Source: Chromera velia
Lineage: Eukaryota > Sar > Chromeraceae
Length of the DNA: 35,000 nucleotides
Assembly (NCBI GenBank): GCA_018398765.1
Contig: JAHBMJ010004838.1
Coordinates: forward strand, 1-35,000
Direction: 5' to 3'
Shown here: in pieces, positions 23,072-32,473 of the stretch
Numbering within the stretch: the stretch's first letter is position 1
How the letters are laid out: each line of letters opens with the position of its first letter
Made by a program: the position numbers and the translations under genes
Notes under the pieces: model-generated
Database searches by the model: none
What the model was told of the DNA's origin: nothing
What the model saw: the letters and a program-made list of their open reading frames with translations, nothing else

Positions 23072-24556
23072 TTATCCTCCTGGCCCAACGCTTGCACGAG
23101 CCGTGCAGCCGTGTTGATTTGCCAGATAGTCCAGCATGGTAACTGCCGTCTCTTGCACGAGGAGCAGGGAAAGAGAAGAGCTATCTCTTGTTAGGTTGAA
23201 AGAAAAAATGTCTTTTCCTTCAAAGGCTGGCTTCACAGGCTGGTTGCACAAGAAAACTACAGAATTCTCACGACCAGCTTGCTCCCCCTTTGCCTTTTTC
23301 TTCTTCTTCTTCTTTCTCTTCTCTGTTGTATGGCTCTTCTCCTCTAGCTCCCCCTCCTCCAGACCCTCATATTCCTTCTCTGATTCAACAATGTTTTCAT
23401 CTGAGGGGGAAGCGGTGTTTGGAGGGGGATGAGCTCTGCAAGCGTCTGAGAGGGAAGGGGGGCTGGATTCTTTCGGAAGGAGACGAGAGCCGCAAGCGCT
23501 AGCGCAAGCGTCTGTAAGAGACGGCGAGGTGGAGTTGTTCGGGGAGGGACGAGTGCCGTAAACGTCTGCCGAAGCTACAGAGGCTTGTACAGAGGTGGGA
23601 GAGGCTCTTGTTTGTGGATATGAAGGCGGCAAGGCTTGTGCAGAAGTGGGAGAGACTCCGGGGGGACCTGCTTGTAGGCACGGAGGCGGCAAGGCTTGTG
23701 CGGAGGTGGGAGAGGCTTCTGCTTGCAGGCACAGAGGCGGTAAGGCTTGTGCGGAGGTGAGAGAGGCTTCTGCTTGCAGGCACGGAGGTGGGATGGCTTG
23801 CGCGGAGGTAGGAGAGGCTTCTGCTTGCAGGCACGGAGGCGGGACGGCTTGTGCGGAGGTGGGAGAAGCTTCTGCTTGCGGGCACGAAAGCGGGGTGGCT
23901 TGTGCAGAGGTGGGAGAGGCTTTTGCTTGTCGGCACGGAGGCGGGGTGGCTTGTGCAGAGGTGGGGGAGGCTTTTGCTTGTGGGCACGGTGGCGGGGTGG
24001 CTTGTGCAGAGGTGGGGGAGGCCTTTGTTTGCAAACATGGAAGCGGAGAGGCTAGTGCGGAGGTGCGAGAGGCTTCTACGTACGGTGGGAAAGGGCGATT
24101 GCTACAAAAGCCACGCTGTACGGTAACTTTGACAGAGGGCTTCACTTGGGGCGGGTCATGGAGGAGAGAGACGGGAAGTGAAGCAGCTGCGTCTCGTTCT
24201 CGTTCTTCTTTCAAAATTTCCTCCCATCGAAGCCTCGAGTGCCTTTTCCCTCTTCTTGCTCTTCGTTTTCGCTTCTCCCCAGTCTCTGTGACATTCTTCA
24301 GCCCATTCTGGTCCCCTTGGTCAGCGTCCTTCCGTATGTAATTCTGTTCAAAAAGATAGAAACGCGATTCACATTCTGAGATTCTTTCAGCTTCAAATGC
24401 GATCTGTTGGATGCAAAACTGCAGCTGTAGGAACAGAGAAACTGCGGTCTGAGTACAGTGTGATGCCCAAAGCGATTGAAGTAGAGAAATTGCTTGGTGG
24501 GCTCCTTTAAGGAGATTCTGTGTCAATATGGAGACGGCAAACGAAAATTCAGTCTT
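23072..24556 (-). CDS. Hypothetical ORF or exon with 17-residue tandem repeats, no ATG
   Basis: I do not recognise this protein. The frame is open for 495 codons and ends in TAA at 23072. The only Met lies near the C-terminus, so it is either an internal or terminal exon, or a relic that lost its start. Reading the minus strand: a hydrophobic helical N-terminal part (LLKGAHQAISLLQSLW), a basic stretch (KRKRRARRGKRHSRLR), about ten units of the form EASPTSAQALPPPCLQA, an acidic run (EKEYEGLEEGELEEK), a Lys run and a short globular-looking end. The opposite strand is also open across the repeats because a 51-bp unit keeps all frames open, but only the minus frame stays open on both sides. It could be a gag- or ORF1-like relic given the mobile-element setting. 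Confidence 0.35.
   Translation of the reverse strand, partial: KTEFSFAVSILTQNLLKGAHQAISLLQSLWASHCTQTAVSLFLQLQFCIQQIAFEAERISECESRFYLFEQNYIRKDADQGDQNGLKNVTETGEKRKRRARRGKRHSRLRWEEILKEERERDAAASLPVSLLHDPPQVKPSVKVTVQRGFCSNRPFPPYVEASRTSALASPLPCLQTKASPTSAQATPPPCPQAKASPTSAQATPPPCRQAKASPTSAQATPLSCPQAEASPTSAQAVPPPCLQAEASPTSAQAIPPPCLQAEASLTSAQALPPLCLQAEASPTSAQALPPPCLQAGPPGVSPTSAQALPPSYPQTRASPTSVQASVASADVYGTRPSPNNSTSPSLTDACASACGSRLLPKESSPPSLSDACRAHPPPNTASPSDENIVESEKEYEGLEEGELEEKSHTTEKRKKKKKKKAKGEQAGRENSVVFLCNQPVKPAFEGKDIFSFNLTRDSSSLSLLLVQETAVTMLDYLANQHGCTARASVGPGG
23581..24085. repeat. Tandem array of about ten 51-bp units
   Basis: Head-to-tail units, each about 51 bp and divisible by three. One unit carries a 6-bp insertion near 23660. 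Units vary mainly by single-base changes, with the most divergent copies at the edges, as expected for an array growing by unequal exchange. Confidence 0.9.
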
Positions 24557-24690
24557 TCATGGCCAAATCTTAACCCTTTTTTCTTGCGACAAGATTAGAG
24601 AGCGTCTTTTGAGGTTCTGCTGCTCATTGTCAGTGTCAAAGCGGTTCTGCTGTATATATATTAAATTATATCAACCGATTTGAAACCTAG

Positions 24691-25191
24691 CTAGGCGTAT
24701 CACAGCAAAAAAAAAATAAAACAAAAAACAGAATTGGCTTAAATTATTATTTTATTTTTTTTTTTTGCAGCACCATCGTAACACCTATAAGCAATGCTTG
24801 TGCAACACCAAAACAACACTTATGCAACACTTGAACAACAAATGTTTGTCACCTAACATCGTCGGGCAACTTGAAAAAAAAAAACTAGGCGTGATCCGTA
24901 TTATTATTCCTGTACATCATTTAACAATCTGCCTTGCGTGTTGCCGAAGAAGGCATTCGGACGGAGGAACGTCAAGTATGAGGTCGCATAAGAGAGAGAG
25001 CTAGCAGTAAAAGCAGTAACCAGGACAGAAAGAAGAGATAAAAGACGTATAGGCCAGACACTAGGAACAAACTTTAAGTCAATGCCCTGCCTTGCGTGTT
25101 ACTAGACGTGTTGTGACTTGCTGAACGCTAGACGCCTATTATGGGCCGATAGCGATGGCGTATAATGATGATGATAATATTATATTTTCAA

Positions 25192-25226
<35 letters not shown>

Positions 25227-26028
25227 TAATATCTATGTCACTTCTTCAATGTATAAACAGCTTTTCACTTCATTGGTTTACCAAAGAACCTTTCTTGAAG
25301 AAAGTTTTCATTAACATCATTATCATGGCTTTTTGTCTGATTCTGTCTTCACTGTGTAGGCAGTCTTTGTCTCTTCGCCTCTTTGTCTTCAGCATTTGAC
25401 TGACAAGGGAAAGAAGACTAACACACTACTTATAATGCAGAAACTCAAGAAACCACTCTCATGCATATACGCATTCGATTCCCAGTCAATTTTCAAACGC
25501 TGACATCAGGCATCGCGTGCGTCCATACACTGATTGCTGCTTGAATTTTTTGCATGCTAATGCGCATGCGCAGATTATTTTCGCTATGATGCCTAGCTAG
25601 CGAAGATGGGTGCCTTAAACCACTCATTGTTTACGCTAGTAACCAAGCAATCACAAACGAAATACAAACATCACAAGGCATGCACAATTGAATCAGTAGC
25701 AAGCAGTGCAACCAACATGCATTGAAACGATCAATTCATGCAAATACCAACAACCACAAACAGCATCAAGCCCAAAGCAATCAGAAATAAAAAGAAACAA
25801 AAGGGTGACGTCAACAGCTTTCTTTGATGTAGTGTGGGGCAACATGCGCGAAGTCTTACCAGACTTACCTCATATATTTTTTCTATATATTTTTTCCTGT
25901 GCATATATTATATTATGGGTTATAAAAAATATATCTAAAGATATATATATCTACAGATCACGCCTCGAAAAAAAAAATTAAGCAAGGACGGGCTTAAATT
26001 ATTTTTTTTTTCTCTGTGATACACCTAG
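24691..26028. mobile_element. MITE copy 1, split by a nested element
   Basis: The left end CTAGGCGTATCACAG at 24691 is the inverted match of the right end CTGTGATACACCTAG ending at 26028. The 224-bp copy at 32474-32697 shows the uninterrupted form: the interior runs CATCGTCGGGC, poly-A, TTAAGC. Here the poly-A is interrupted by about 1.08 kb. Inner bases next to the ends (GGCTTAAATTATT) are also inverted-repeated. No coding capacity. Confidence 0.8.
24885..25967. mobile_element. Nested non-autonomous element with short inverted ends
   Basis: It sits inside the poly-A of the MITE at 24691-26028. Its left end CTAGGCGTGATCCGTA pairs with a right end that reads CGAGGCGTGATCTGTA on the minus strand, a 16-base inverted repeat with two mismatches. 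The first eight bases equal those of its host MITE. The interior is AT-rich, contains an (AT)n run near 25205-25228 and has no convincing ORF; a 91-codon ORF at 25706-25981 runs out of the element's right end. Confidence 0.65.
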
Positions 26029-26237
26029 AATACTATACATATTAGCTGCAAGGTATATAGTAGGACCTATCCAGTTATCCTAGCTATCAGTATATAATAC
26101 TATATATATGCGCTGCAAGGTATGGTACTAGGTATAGTAGCCTGAATCGCTACCTAATTTACATTTTTTTAAATATATAGTCTAGAATATAGTTTTAGAT
26201 AGAGAAACAAAACTAAAAACAAAGTTAGCAACTATAG

Positions 26238-26511
26238 TGTTGTGTGCCATTGTGGTGCGTTCCACCCAGTGGCTCCGGCATGCTTTGGCCAGAGACCTCG
26301 CTCACGCATATGCAAGTGGGGGCCATGGCTCGTTCAACTCTGAACGGCAGAATATTTGCTTCTGTCTGCATTCACTCTTATCGATCCACACTGGTTGAAA
26401 CCTCTTTTCTCTTCTAACTTAATCTGATAGTCCTTGGACTTGAAGCCGGCAGAAGTATTTTTATTTACTATGTAGCTATATTTGTGTTAGGCTGCTAGCC
26501 CATATCATAAC
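26238..26511 (+). repeat. 5' LTR of the short LTR element
   Basis: A 274-bp repeat, about 90 percent identical to 27594-27867. It carries no ORF of note. Confidence 0.75.
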
Positions 26512-27593
26512 ATGGCAGCAGACCTGACCGGTTCAAGGAAATTTCGCGCTAGCCATCTTTTCCCTTCCAACAATCCGTCTCGAAGTACTTTGATAGTTAA
26601 AGCACTTTTTGCTTACCCATCAGCTGTTCTGATCTTACAGCGTCTACTGTCACTCGACGTTTCGTTTTTATTTTTAGGACCAAGTCCTGTGAGTCTTCCG
26701 GTGCAGCCTCGGTTCGATTTTTAAAAAAATCTTCCATCTCGTTTGCAACCACTTCCGTCTTGGTGTTTTTTATGTGCTGTTTAGAAGAACAACCACTGAA
26801 GAAACGTTTTATCGGCAACCATAATAACCAGTGGGGACTCTTCAGGCTAAGGCTTGCCCTTTGACCTTTTTGTTGCTCCCTTTATGCTCTAGATGATCAT
26901 GACAAGGAGCAAATGACGCCCCAAGATCTCCCCGTAGACCAGTGACTTAGAGAGAGTTGGATAAAATTTCTCTCTCTCTCAATGCAAACTTAATGTATTC
27001 CAAACGGTCCCTCTTCTGCCCGCCTCTTTGATTCCACCCCGTTTTGTGCACACAATGATAGCCTCCGGCCTTCTATTCATCTGAACTTTATTATTGCCGT
27101 TCCCAGACAGGTCCCTATGTGGCGCTCCCTGGCTAAGCCCCTTGGAGTCTGGTCTTGGTACAACTTTTTCTTTGGCGTTGAGAGGCTTCTGCAGCGATAC
27201 GCTTCTAACTAGCAGCGATGCGTATGGCCACTTACGAAGAGAATTAACGTACTGGAAATGCCTAAATGGTGCAGCTTCAGTTAGAAGGAGAGGGAAGGAG
27301 GGACAAAAAAAAAAGAGAAACATAGTTGGGGACTAGAGTTGGGAAAGAAATAATAAGATGAGCGAAAAATGAGTCAGTGAAGTCTTTTTCTCTCATTTTG
27401 GTTCAGCACTCCTTCTATCGATTTTCTTTCAGCACTGAGCACTATTTCTATTAATTTTCTTCTATCGCATTCAATTTTCCCCTTGCCTCAAATTTGTTCT
27501 AATCATTTTCTTTGTTTTTTTTTTTTTCGCCCGCCGAATCGGATATCTATTTTCTCTTCGTTGAAAAGAAAGAGAAGAAGGAAAAGTAATGTG

Positions 27594-27867
27594 TGTTGTG
27601 TGCCGTTGTGGTGCGTCCTACCCAGTGGCTCCAGTATGCTTTGGCCAGAGACTTTGCTCACGCATGTGCAGGCGGGGGCCACGGCTTGTTTAACCTTGAA
27701 CGGCAAAATATTTGCTTCTACCTGCATTCACTCTTATTGATCCACACTGGTTGAAACCTCTTTTCTTTTTTAGCTTGATCTGACAGTCCTTGGGCTTGAC
27801 GCGGGCAGAAGTATTTTTATTTACTATGTAGCTATATTTGTGTTAGGCTGCTAGCCCGTATCATAAC
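27594..27867 (+). repeat. 3' LTR of the short LTR element
   Basis: Partner of 26238-26511, preceded by a purine-only run. Twenty-six of its 28 differences from the 5' copy are transitions. Confidence 0.75.
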
Positions 27868-28144
27868 TATTAATTATATTAAGAAACTAAACTTCTTTAA
27901 AGAAGAAAGCTCCTAAAAAATAATGAATTTAACAAAAAAACAAGTAAACAATCTTGAATATGGTCAGGAAAAAAAAAATAATAAACAACTTTAAAGCATT
28001 GCCAAATTAAAATATAAGCAAACGTACAAAAAAAGCTAGAAAAAAAGAAAGCGGATCGACTCTGAAAAAAAAAAAAACGTAACTGTCAAAAAGAAATTAA
28101 AGTAAAGAAATATTGAAGAAATATGTATAAACTAAAACTTAGAT

Positions 28145-28977
28145 TAGTGACCATGTTTGATTTGATTTGATTTGATTTAATTTGAGGTAGGGCTTGAGCT
28201 CAAATCAAATATCCAGTCAGGGAGGACCTAGTGTTTAAAAACCCATCAAATACGATCAAATATTTGATCAATATGACTTTTAACCTCAAATATGAAGGTC
28301 TCGAAAAAACTTTTGCAAGTACCGATCCATCACGCATGCTGATTCAAATGAAAAAACCTAAATCTTGATGGTTTGCTCTCAAAAAAAAAACGTTTTGAGC
28401 TGCACTGAAATTGACGTTTCACCCCCTTTTACTTCATACAGAGGTAAACCGATCAGCTGAACGTTTTCCCAAACAGCTGTGTTAACTTTTCTGGTGCTGT
28501 TCATACTGTATGACTGGGACATTTTAGATATGAACCACGAGAGATTGCAACATGCCCCTGACCCCGAGCGTCGAAAGGCTGTAACCATATTCCCTGTCAG
28601 TATGGAGCAGTTCCAGAAAGGCAAGGGAAAAGGCAACGGGGGGGCTGCTGACAGTGCTGGAGGGGGGGCTGCTCCTGCAGGGCCCGGCGGGAGGACTAAT
28701 TTGAAACCAAAGGAGGCGGCCGCAGACGCAAATGCTGAGAAGGCTAGGGGGAAACTTCCCCCTCCTGAGAAAGTCATCACTCCGGGTGAGGAAGGCTACC
28801 GACCTCTCTATATTCACCTCCAACACAAAGGGCTTGTTGTCGGCCCTGGCGCGGCACAGGAGGAACCCTAAGAGGTTAACCTCAAATCTTACCTCAAATA
28901 TCAAATATTTGAGGTTAAAGCTCAAATTAAATCAAATCAAATCAAATCAAATATAATCAAATCAAACATGGTCACTA
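28145..28977. mobile_element. Foldback element with (TTTGA)n inverted ends carrying a GC-rich ORF
   Basis: The outer ends are inverted copies: TAGTGACCATGTTTGATTTG at 28145 and its complement ending at 28977. Both continue as (TTTGA)n and end in TTTAATTTGAG. Further inside, TCAAATATTTGA-type palindromes occur on both sides. The central 28480-28870 is far more GC-rich than the ends and contains an ORF. CTTAGAT occurs near both edges, but spacing differs, so target duplication is uncertain. Confidence 0.7.
28530..28871 (+). CDS. Hypothetical ORF of 113 codons inside a foldback element
   Basis: I do not recognise this protein. Starting at the first ATG it reads MNHERLQHAPDPERRKAV, then a Gly/Ala/Lys-rich middle, then a more globular end with EKVITPGEEGYRPLYIHLQH. 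An upstream ATTTTAG just before the ATG resembles a splice acceptor, so it may be a captured exon rather than a complete gene. It is GC-rich within AT-rich surroundings. Two antisense frames are also open (28379-28780, 28524-28925), which weakens the call. The + strand is preferred for its charged, less hydrophobic composition. Confidence 0.3.
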   Translation: MNHERLQHAPDPERRKAVTIFPVSMEQFQKGKGKGNGGAADSAGGGAAPAGPGGRTNLKPKEAAADANAEKARGKLPPPEKVITPGEEGYRPLYIHLQHKGLVVGPGAAQEEP

Positions 28978-29013
28978 AAGTCTTAGATAAGAGAATCAAT
29001 TGAAAAAACTCCT

Positions 29014-29409
29014 TGCAAAGACCTAGGAATTTAAACAGGAATTTAGACAGGAATTTAGAGGAATTTAACTAGGAATCTAAAACAATTTAAAAACAGGAAT
29101 TTAGAGGAATTTAGCAAATTTTGGAGGTCAATTTCGTGTGAACTGTGATACTAAGTTAGAACTTGATATTAACGATGTTTATGAGCGCTCGGCATTGGGG
29201 CAGGAGGCCAATCCTCCAGACATTAATCCTATCCTATCCTATAGAACTAATATAGGTCTATAAACACCGTTAATATCAAGTTCTAACTTATCATAATTCA
29301 TGAGAAATTGACCTCCAAAATTTAGGAATTTGGAGCTCAGAGCTCTAAATTCCTTTAGATTCCTGTCTAAATTCCTCTAAAATCCTGTTTAAATTCCTAG
29401 GTCTTTGCA
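29014..29409. mobile_element. 396-bp foldback MITE with arms of about 150-170 bp
   Basis: Arms 29014-29183 and 29259-29409 are inverted copies starting TGCAAAGACCTAGGAATTT. Both include several GGAATTTAG subunits and the shared segment TTTTGGAGGTCAATTTC, then AAGTTAGAACTTGATATTAA near the centre. The loop is about 75 bp. It lies only 36 bp from the foldback element ending at 28977. Confidence 0.85.
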
Positions 29410-29843
29410 GGGCTGTCAAGAAGTTCTGAGCAAAGATGCGGAAGTCAAATGAATTTAACGGTATAGAAAGAAAAATTGCTAGAAAAATTGAGAGAAAAAG
29501 AGACTGAGGGAGTAGAAAAGAGAGGAGAGGGGAAGTCATTCAAAGGAGATATGGAGAAGAGTGTGTTTTTTTTCAAAAAAAAAGGAGCAGACAAAGTCTT
29601 CATCGTAGGCATTTTCTTACTGACGCAAAGGAAGACAATTTCCACAAGCGGCTAATAGGTCGGTTTTTCTGTTTTAGTCTCTTTCAACCCTCACCGACCC
29701 ACCCAAGCAACCAAGCGACCCGCCAAGTTTTTTCTCTCCTGTCACAAATGGAGAGTCACACGTACTCTCCATCCATCGAACTCTGAAACTGATCGCTTAA
29801 TTGTTTTCTTTCATTTATAGACCATTGATATTGATGGATCTGC
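29410..29843. other. 3' flank of the HtrL/YibB-like gene; no gene seen
   Basis: AT-rich DNA with short ORFs of no recognisable content. Part is probably the 3' untranslated region of the leftward gene that ends at 29844. Confidence 0.5.
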
Positions 29844-30965
29844 TCATACAGCAATCCACGGGCGCCAGTCTCTCCCGTCGCCTCGGGATGGAGTGCGACC
29901 GGTCTCTGCTGTCTCTTGCAAGGCATTAAATAATTCCTCTGCTCTCATCACTTTGGTGTCAAGGTCATCGCACGCTGCCGGTCTGTAGTTCGGATCTCGA
30001 AGCAACTGCTGAAATCGGAACCAGCCGTTTTGACTGCAACCATTTGCTCCCTGGGGATATCCAGAGAAAAAGAGGATTCGCGTGGGGTGGAGCACTGCTA
30101 GGCTGTTCATGATATTTTGGTCTTTCCCGATGAAGAAGCCCTTCTGGAGGTATTCATCGTGGAGAGAAAAGAACTCAGTTCTCCACCAATCTAACGACCC
30201 CGGGGTCCCCCCAAAGAATGTGCCCTCTACCATCACCCTATCAATCGGACCTTTGGTTCTGTTCCAACTCAGCAGAGAGACGTCTAAGGGCTCCATCAAC
30301 CCGAGGAGAACCCTGTCTTCGTTCTCTCGAAAGAGAGGTTCGACCACTCGGGCTAACGCGGTCGGCCCGAGAAGATCATTGCCGGACAAACCGAATCGAA
30401 AAGATCCCGCGTCCATCCAAAAACAATACGTCCCCCTCGCCCGGCCTTGACATTCGTGGTCCAACATAAAGCTCTTGATATTCCAGACCGCATACAGATC
30501 TGGTGTGTGGGTGTAATTCTCCCGGTCAATCAACATCTGCCGAGCGTAGGTGGAGTGGAGACGCCACAACGGGCCCCAATTCCACAACGGGCCTAGACGA
30601 AATTTCATCCGTCTCCCTGCTCCCGCCCCCCTCTCCCTGTGCCCGTCCCCCGCGTCTTGTTGGGTAAAGTGAGAGACAAAGTCATCAGTCGTGAAAACGA
30701 CCACTTCGACTGACGGATGGAGGGAAGAGAGAAATTCTTTTGACCATCTCCGATAATTCGACCAGTTGTGTTTTGATTGATTGAATCTATAGAAGCTTGT
30801 GACTACCACAGCGTGAGGTTTCTCCAGGGGGGGGAGCGAGGTGAACAGGAGACGGAGAAAGGAAATTAGGGTTAGCAATAGAAGCAACCACAAGAGGAGA
30901 CGGGTGTAGTATTTTTGATTTTTGAGTCTCAGCAAGAAGGAGGCGATGGGGGAGACTGAGACCAT
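29844..30965 (-). CDS. Intronless type II membrane protein, HtrL/YibB-like, putative glycosyltransferase
   Basis: 373 residues in one exon, intact from ATG to TGA. A short basic cytoplasmic N-terminus (RLKNQKYYTR) is followed by one membrane anchor at about residues 22-43, then a lumenal domain. Seen in order: an opening strand HAVVVTSFYRF, NYRRWSKEF, VEVVVFTTDDF, then YAVWNIKSFMLDH, YCFWMDAGSFR, VEGTFFGGTPGSLDWW and IGKDQNIMNSL. The combination of a K-S/F-M-L segment, a W-M-D-A-G-S-x-R motif and a FFGGT motif resembles the HtrL/YibB family, whose members are thought to be glycosyltransferases; this is by memory of motif layout, not by search. Type II topology suits a Golgi enzyme. N-glycosylation sequons (NQS, NWS, NYT, NRT) are present. 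It is intronless, unlike the two intron-rich genes here, and is surrounded by mobile elements. Confidence 0.8.
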   Translation of the reverse strand: MVSVSPIASFLLRLKNQKYYTRLLLWLLLLLTLISFLRLLFTSLPPLEKPHAVVVTSFYRFNQSKHNWSNYRRWSKEFLSSLHPSVEVVVFTTDDFVSHFTQQDAGDGHRERGAGAGRRMKFRLGPLWNWGPLWRLHSTYARQMLIDRENYTHTPDLYAVWNIKSFMLDHECQGRARGTYCFWMDAGSFRFGLSGNDLLGPTALARVVEPLFRENEDRVLLGLMEPLDVSLLSWNRTKGPIDRVMVEGTFFGGTPGSLDWWRTEFFSLHDEYLQKGFFIGKDQNIMNSLAVLHPTRILFFSGYPQGANGCSQNGWFRFQQLLRDPNYRPAACDDLDTKVMRAEELFNALQETAETGRTPSRGDGRDWRPWIAV

Positions 30966-31241
30966 TGCGCCTTCCTTCTTATCTCTGTGTCAGATTCTCT
31001 CTTTCCGCTTGAACATGAGAGGAGTGATAAATCACGCGCTCGAGAACTTTGGCAGGATTGGCCCTGGAAACAGGAATTCTCAATTCCGGTGCATATCCGA
31101 TTCCAGAATACAAAGAGCCATCGCAGAGACCAGATGAAAGACTGAGACAAGGTCAAAGACTTGGAATGTAGATGTGCTGAGAGTAGCTGAGATGCTGAGA
31201 TCACGCAGCAAAACAACGCATACACCCGCGAGATGTGCTGG

Positions 31242-31450
31242 TGGGATGGTGGGATGATGGTGGGATATGGTGGGCTATTGGTGGGCCTATTGTGCGCATG
31301 CATGGGCTCCCTATATAGAAATATATAGAAGGGCCGCGGGGGGGGCGGAGCCTGCATGAGGCCCGCGGGCATCGGGGCCGGGGGGGGGGAGTAGGGCGGA
31401 GCCCTGAGGCGCCACATTTTTACAGTCGCCGGCCCCCCTCCCCCGGCACT
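31242..31450 (-). promoter_or_regulatory. Upstream region of the HtrL/YibB-like gene with GC-rich block
   Basis: About 280-480 bases upstream of the start codon. It begins with short GTGGGATGG-type repeats (31242-31290), followed by a GC-rich block (about 31332-31445) with poly-G runs and the palindrome GCCCGCGGGC, flanked by AT-rich DNA. The block resembles the one in the divergent region at 9764-9915, so it is a candidate promoter hallmark. Confidence 0.4.
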
Positions 31451-31456
31451 CTGCAA

Positions 31457-32433
31457 AGGCTACGTTCAAATATATAATTCTACGTTCAGCACCCGGAAAA
31501 GGATCTGCCCCATTGAGGGAGGTCTTATAACACCGATAATAATGGGGCCGCCTGGGAGGGGTTCCTCATGGTTCCTCCTTCTTTCCTGTTACCATATACT
31601 GTCATGCACTACTAAGTAACACTAACCACCACAAACTCCCACCACATACTGCACACAACTACTGTCATATTATTGTTTGTCAGCTTTTCTTCCACAATAT
31701 TCCTCCAAAAGGCCGAACTGTTTTAATTCTTTAAAACAAGATGTTTTACTATGAGGACTTATTGAGAAGAAAAAGTAGAGAGAAACGTGCTTAGAGGGAA
31801 GCAATTTAAGCGGAGGTTGCATACAGATGGTGGAGGACAGAAAAAATAAAAAGAATATGTTGATACATTGATCTTAACCTCTATTCTAGCTAATCCTAGC
31901 CTCTATTTCATAGTTCCTTTATATTTCAGTCAAAAGAGCGGCTTTAAGGGCCATACTGAATAGATTTAAAAAATATAAAAAAAAACTCAGAGAAAGAAAA
32001 AACTACTCTAGTCAGTACTACTGAGTAGAATTATTTACTAATACAAAGTCTAGTACTAGGTCTAGTATTAATCATTATTAAACAAATTAAATAGTTTTAA
32101 AAGAATTACAGTCTCACTGAGTCACTGACTTTAGTCTCACGTACTCTATAGCCTCCATGGTCCCTACGCCTCACCATCGACAAATTAAGCTATACAATAT
32201 GGGCTATTAAATTAAATTAAAATAAATGTAGACATAAATACAAGTATATATATTGTAATAATATACAAATATATCTAGAAATATACATACTTACTTTAAT
32301 ACTTACTCGTTAGCCTAGAATCCCCCAAACCAGAGACAAATGGCACTAGCAACTCGCGTATACAGTTGTAGACAAATAGAGAAAACAGCCGTAGCACCGC
32401 AGCTTTGTTTGCTTCCACATGAGCATATCATGC
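31457..32433. other. AT-rich intergenic DNA; nothing recognised
   Basis: No ORF, hairpin array or repeat that I can place. Composition is strongly AT-rich with poly-A runs. Confidence 0.6.
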
Positions 32434-32473
32434 TGCATATATATCAAATTATATCAACCGATCTGAAACCTAG

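Larger units (their letters stand above)
26238..27867 (+). mobile_element. Short LTR element without gag or pol (TRIM-like)
   Basis: Two direct repeats of 274 bp each (26238-26511 and 27594-27867) flank about 1.08 kb. They begin TGTTGTGTGCC and end TATCATAAC, with 28 differences and no net indel. One base after the first repeat the sequence reads TGGCAGCAGACC, placed like a primer-binding site and matching 9 of 12 bases of the TGGTATCAGAGC site common in Copia elements. A 24-base all-purine run (27563-27586) sits 7 bases before the second repeat, placed like a polypurine tract. No gag, protease or pol motif is seen between. AACTAT occurs close to both outer edges (26230, 27865) but is not cleanly placed as a target duplication. 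Confidence 0.75.

Noticed and set aside
23581-24085. Regular 51-bp array as a CRISPR or minisatellite-type locus
   Set aside because: Units are contiguous with no variable spacers, and the period is a multiple of three within an open frame.
25706-25981. 91-codon ORF in the nested element as a transposase fragment
   Set aside because: No catalytic motif is visible and the frame crosses the element's right end.
26230-27870. AACTAT as the target-site duplication of the LTR element
   Set aside because: The two copies are offset differently from the repeat ends (two extra bases on the left, overlap with the repeat on the right), so chance cannot be excluded.
28379-28925. Antisense ORFs across the foldback core
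   Set aside because: Pro/Ala/Phe-rich readings typical of the complement of a Gly/Lys-rich frame; the + strand reading is more protein-like, though not proven.
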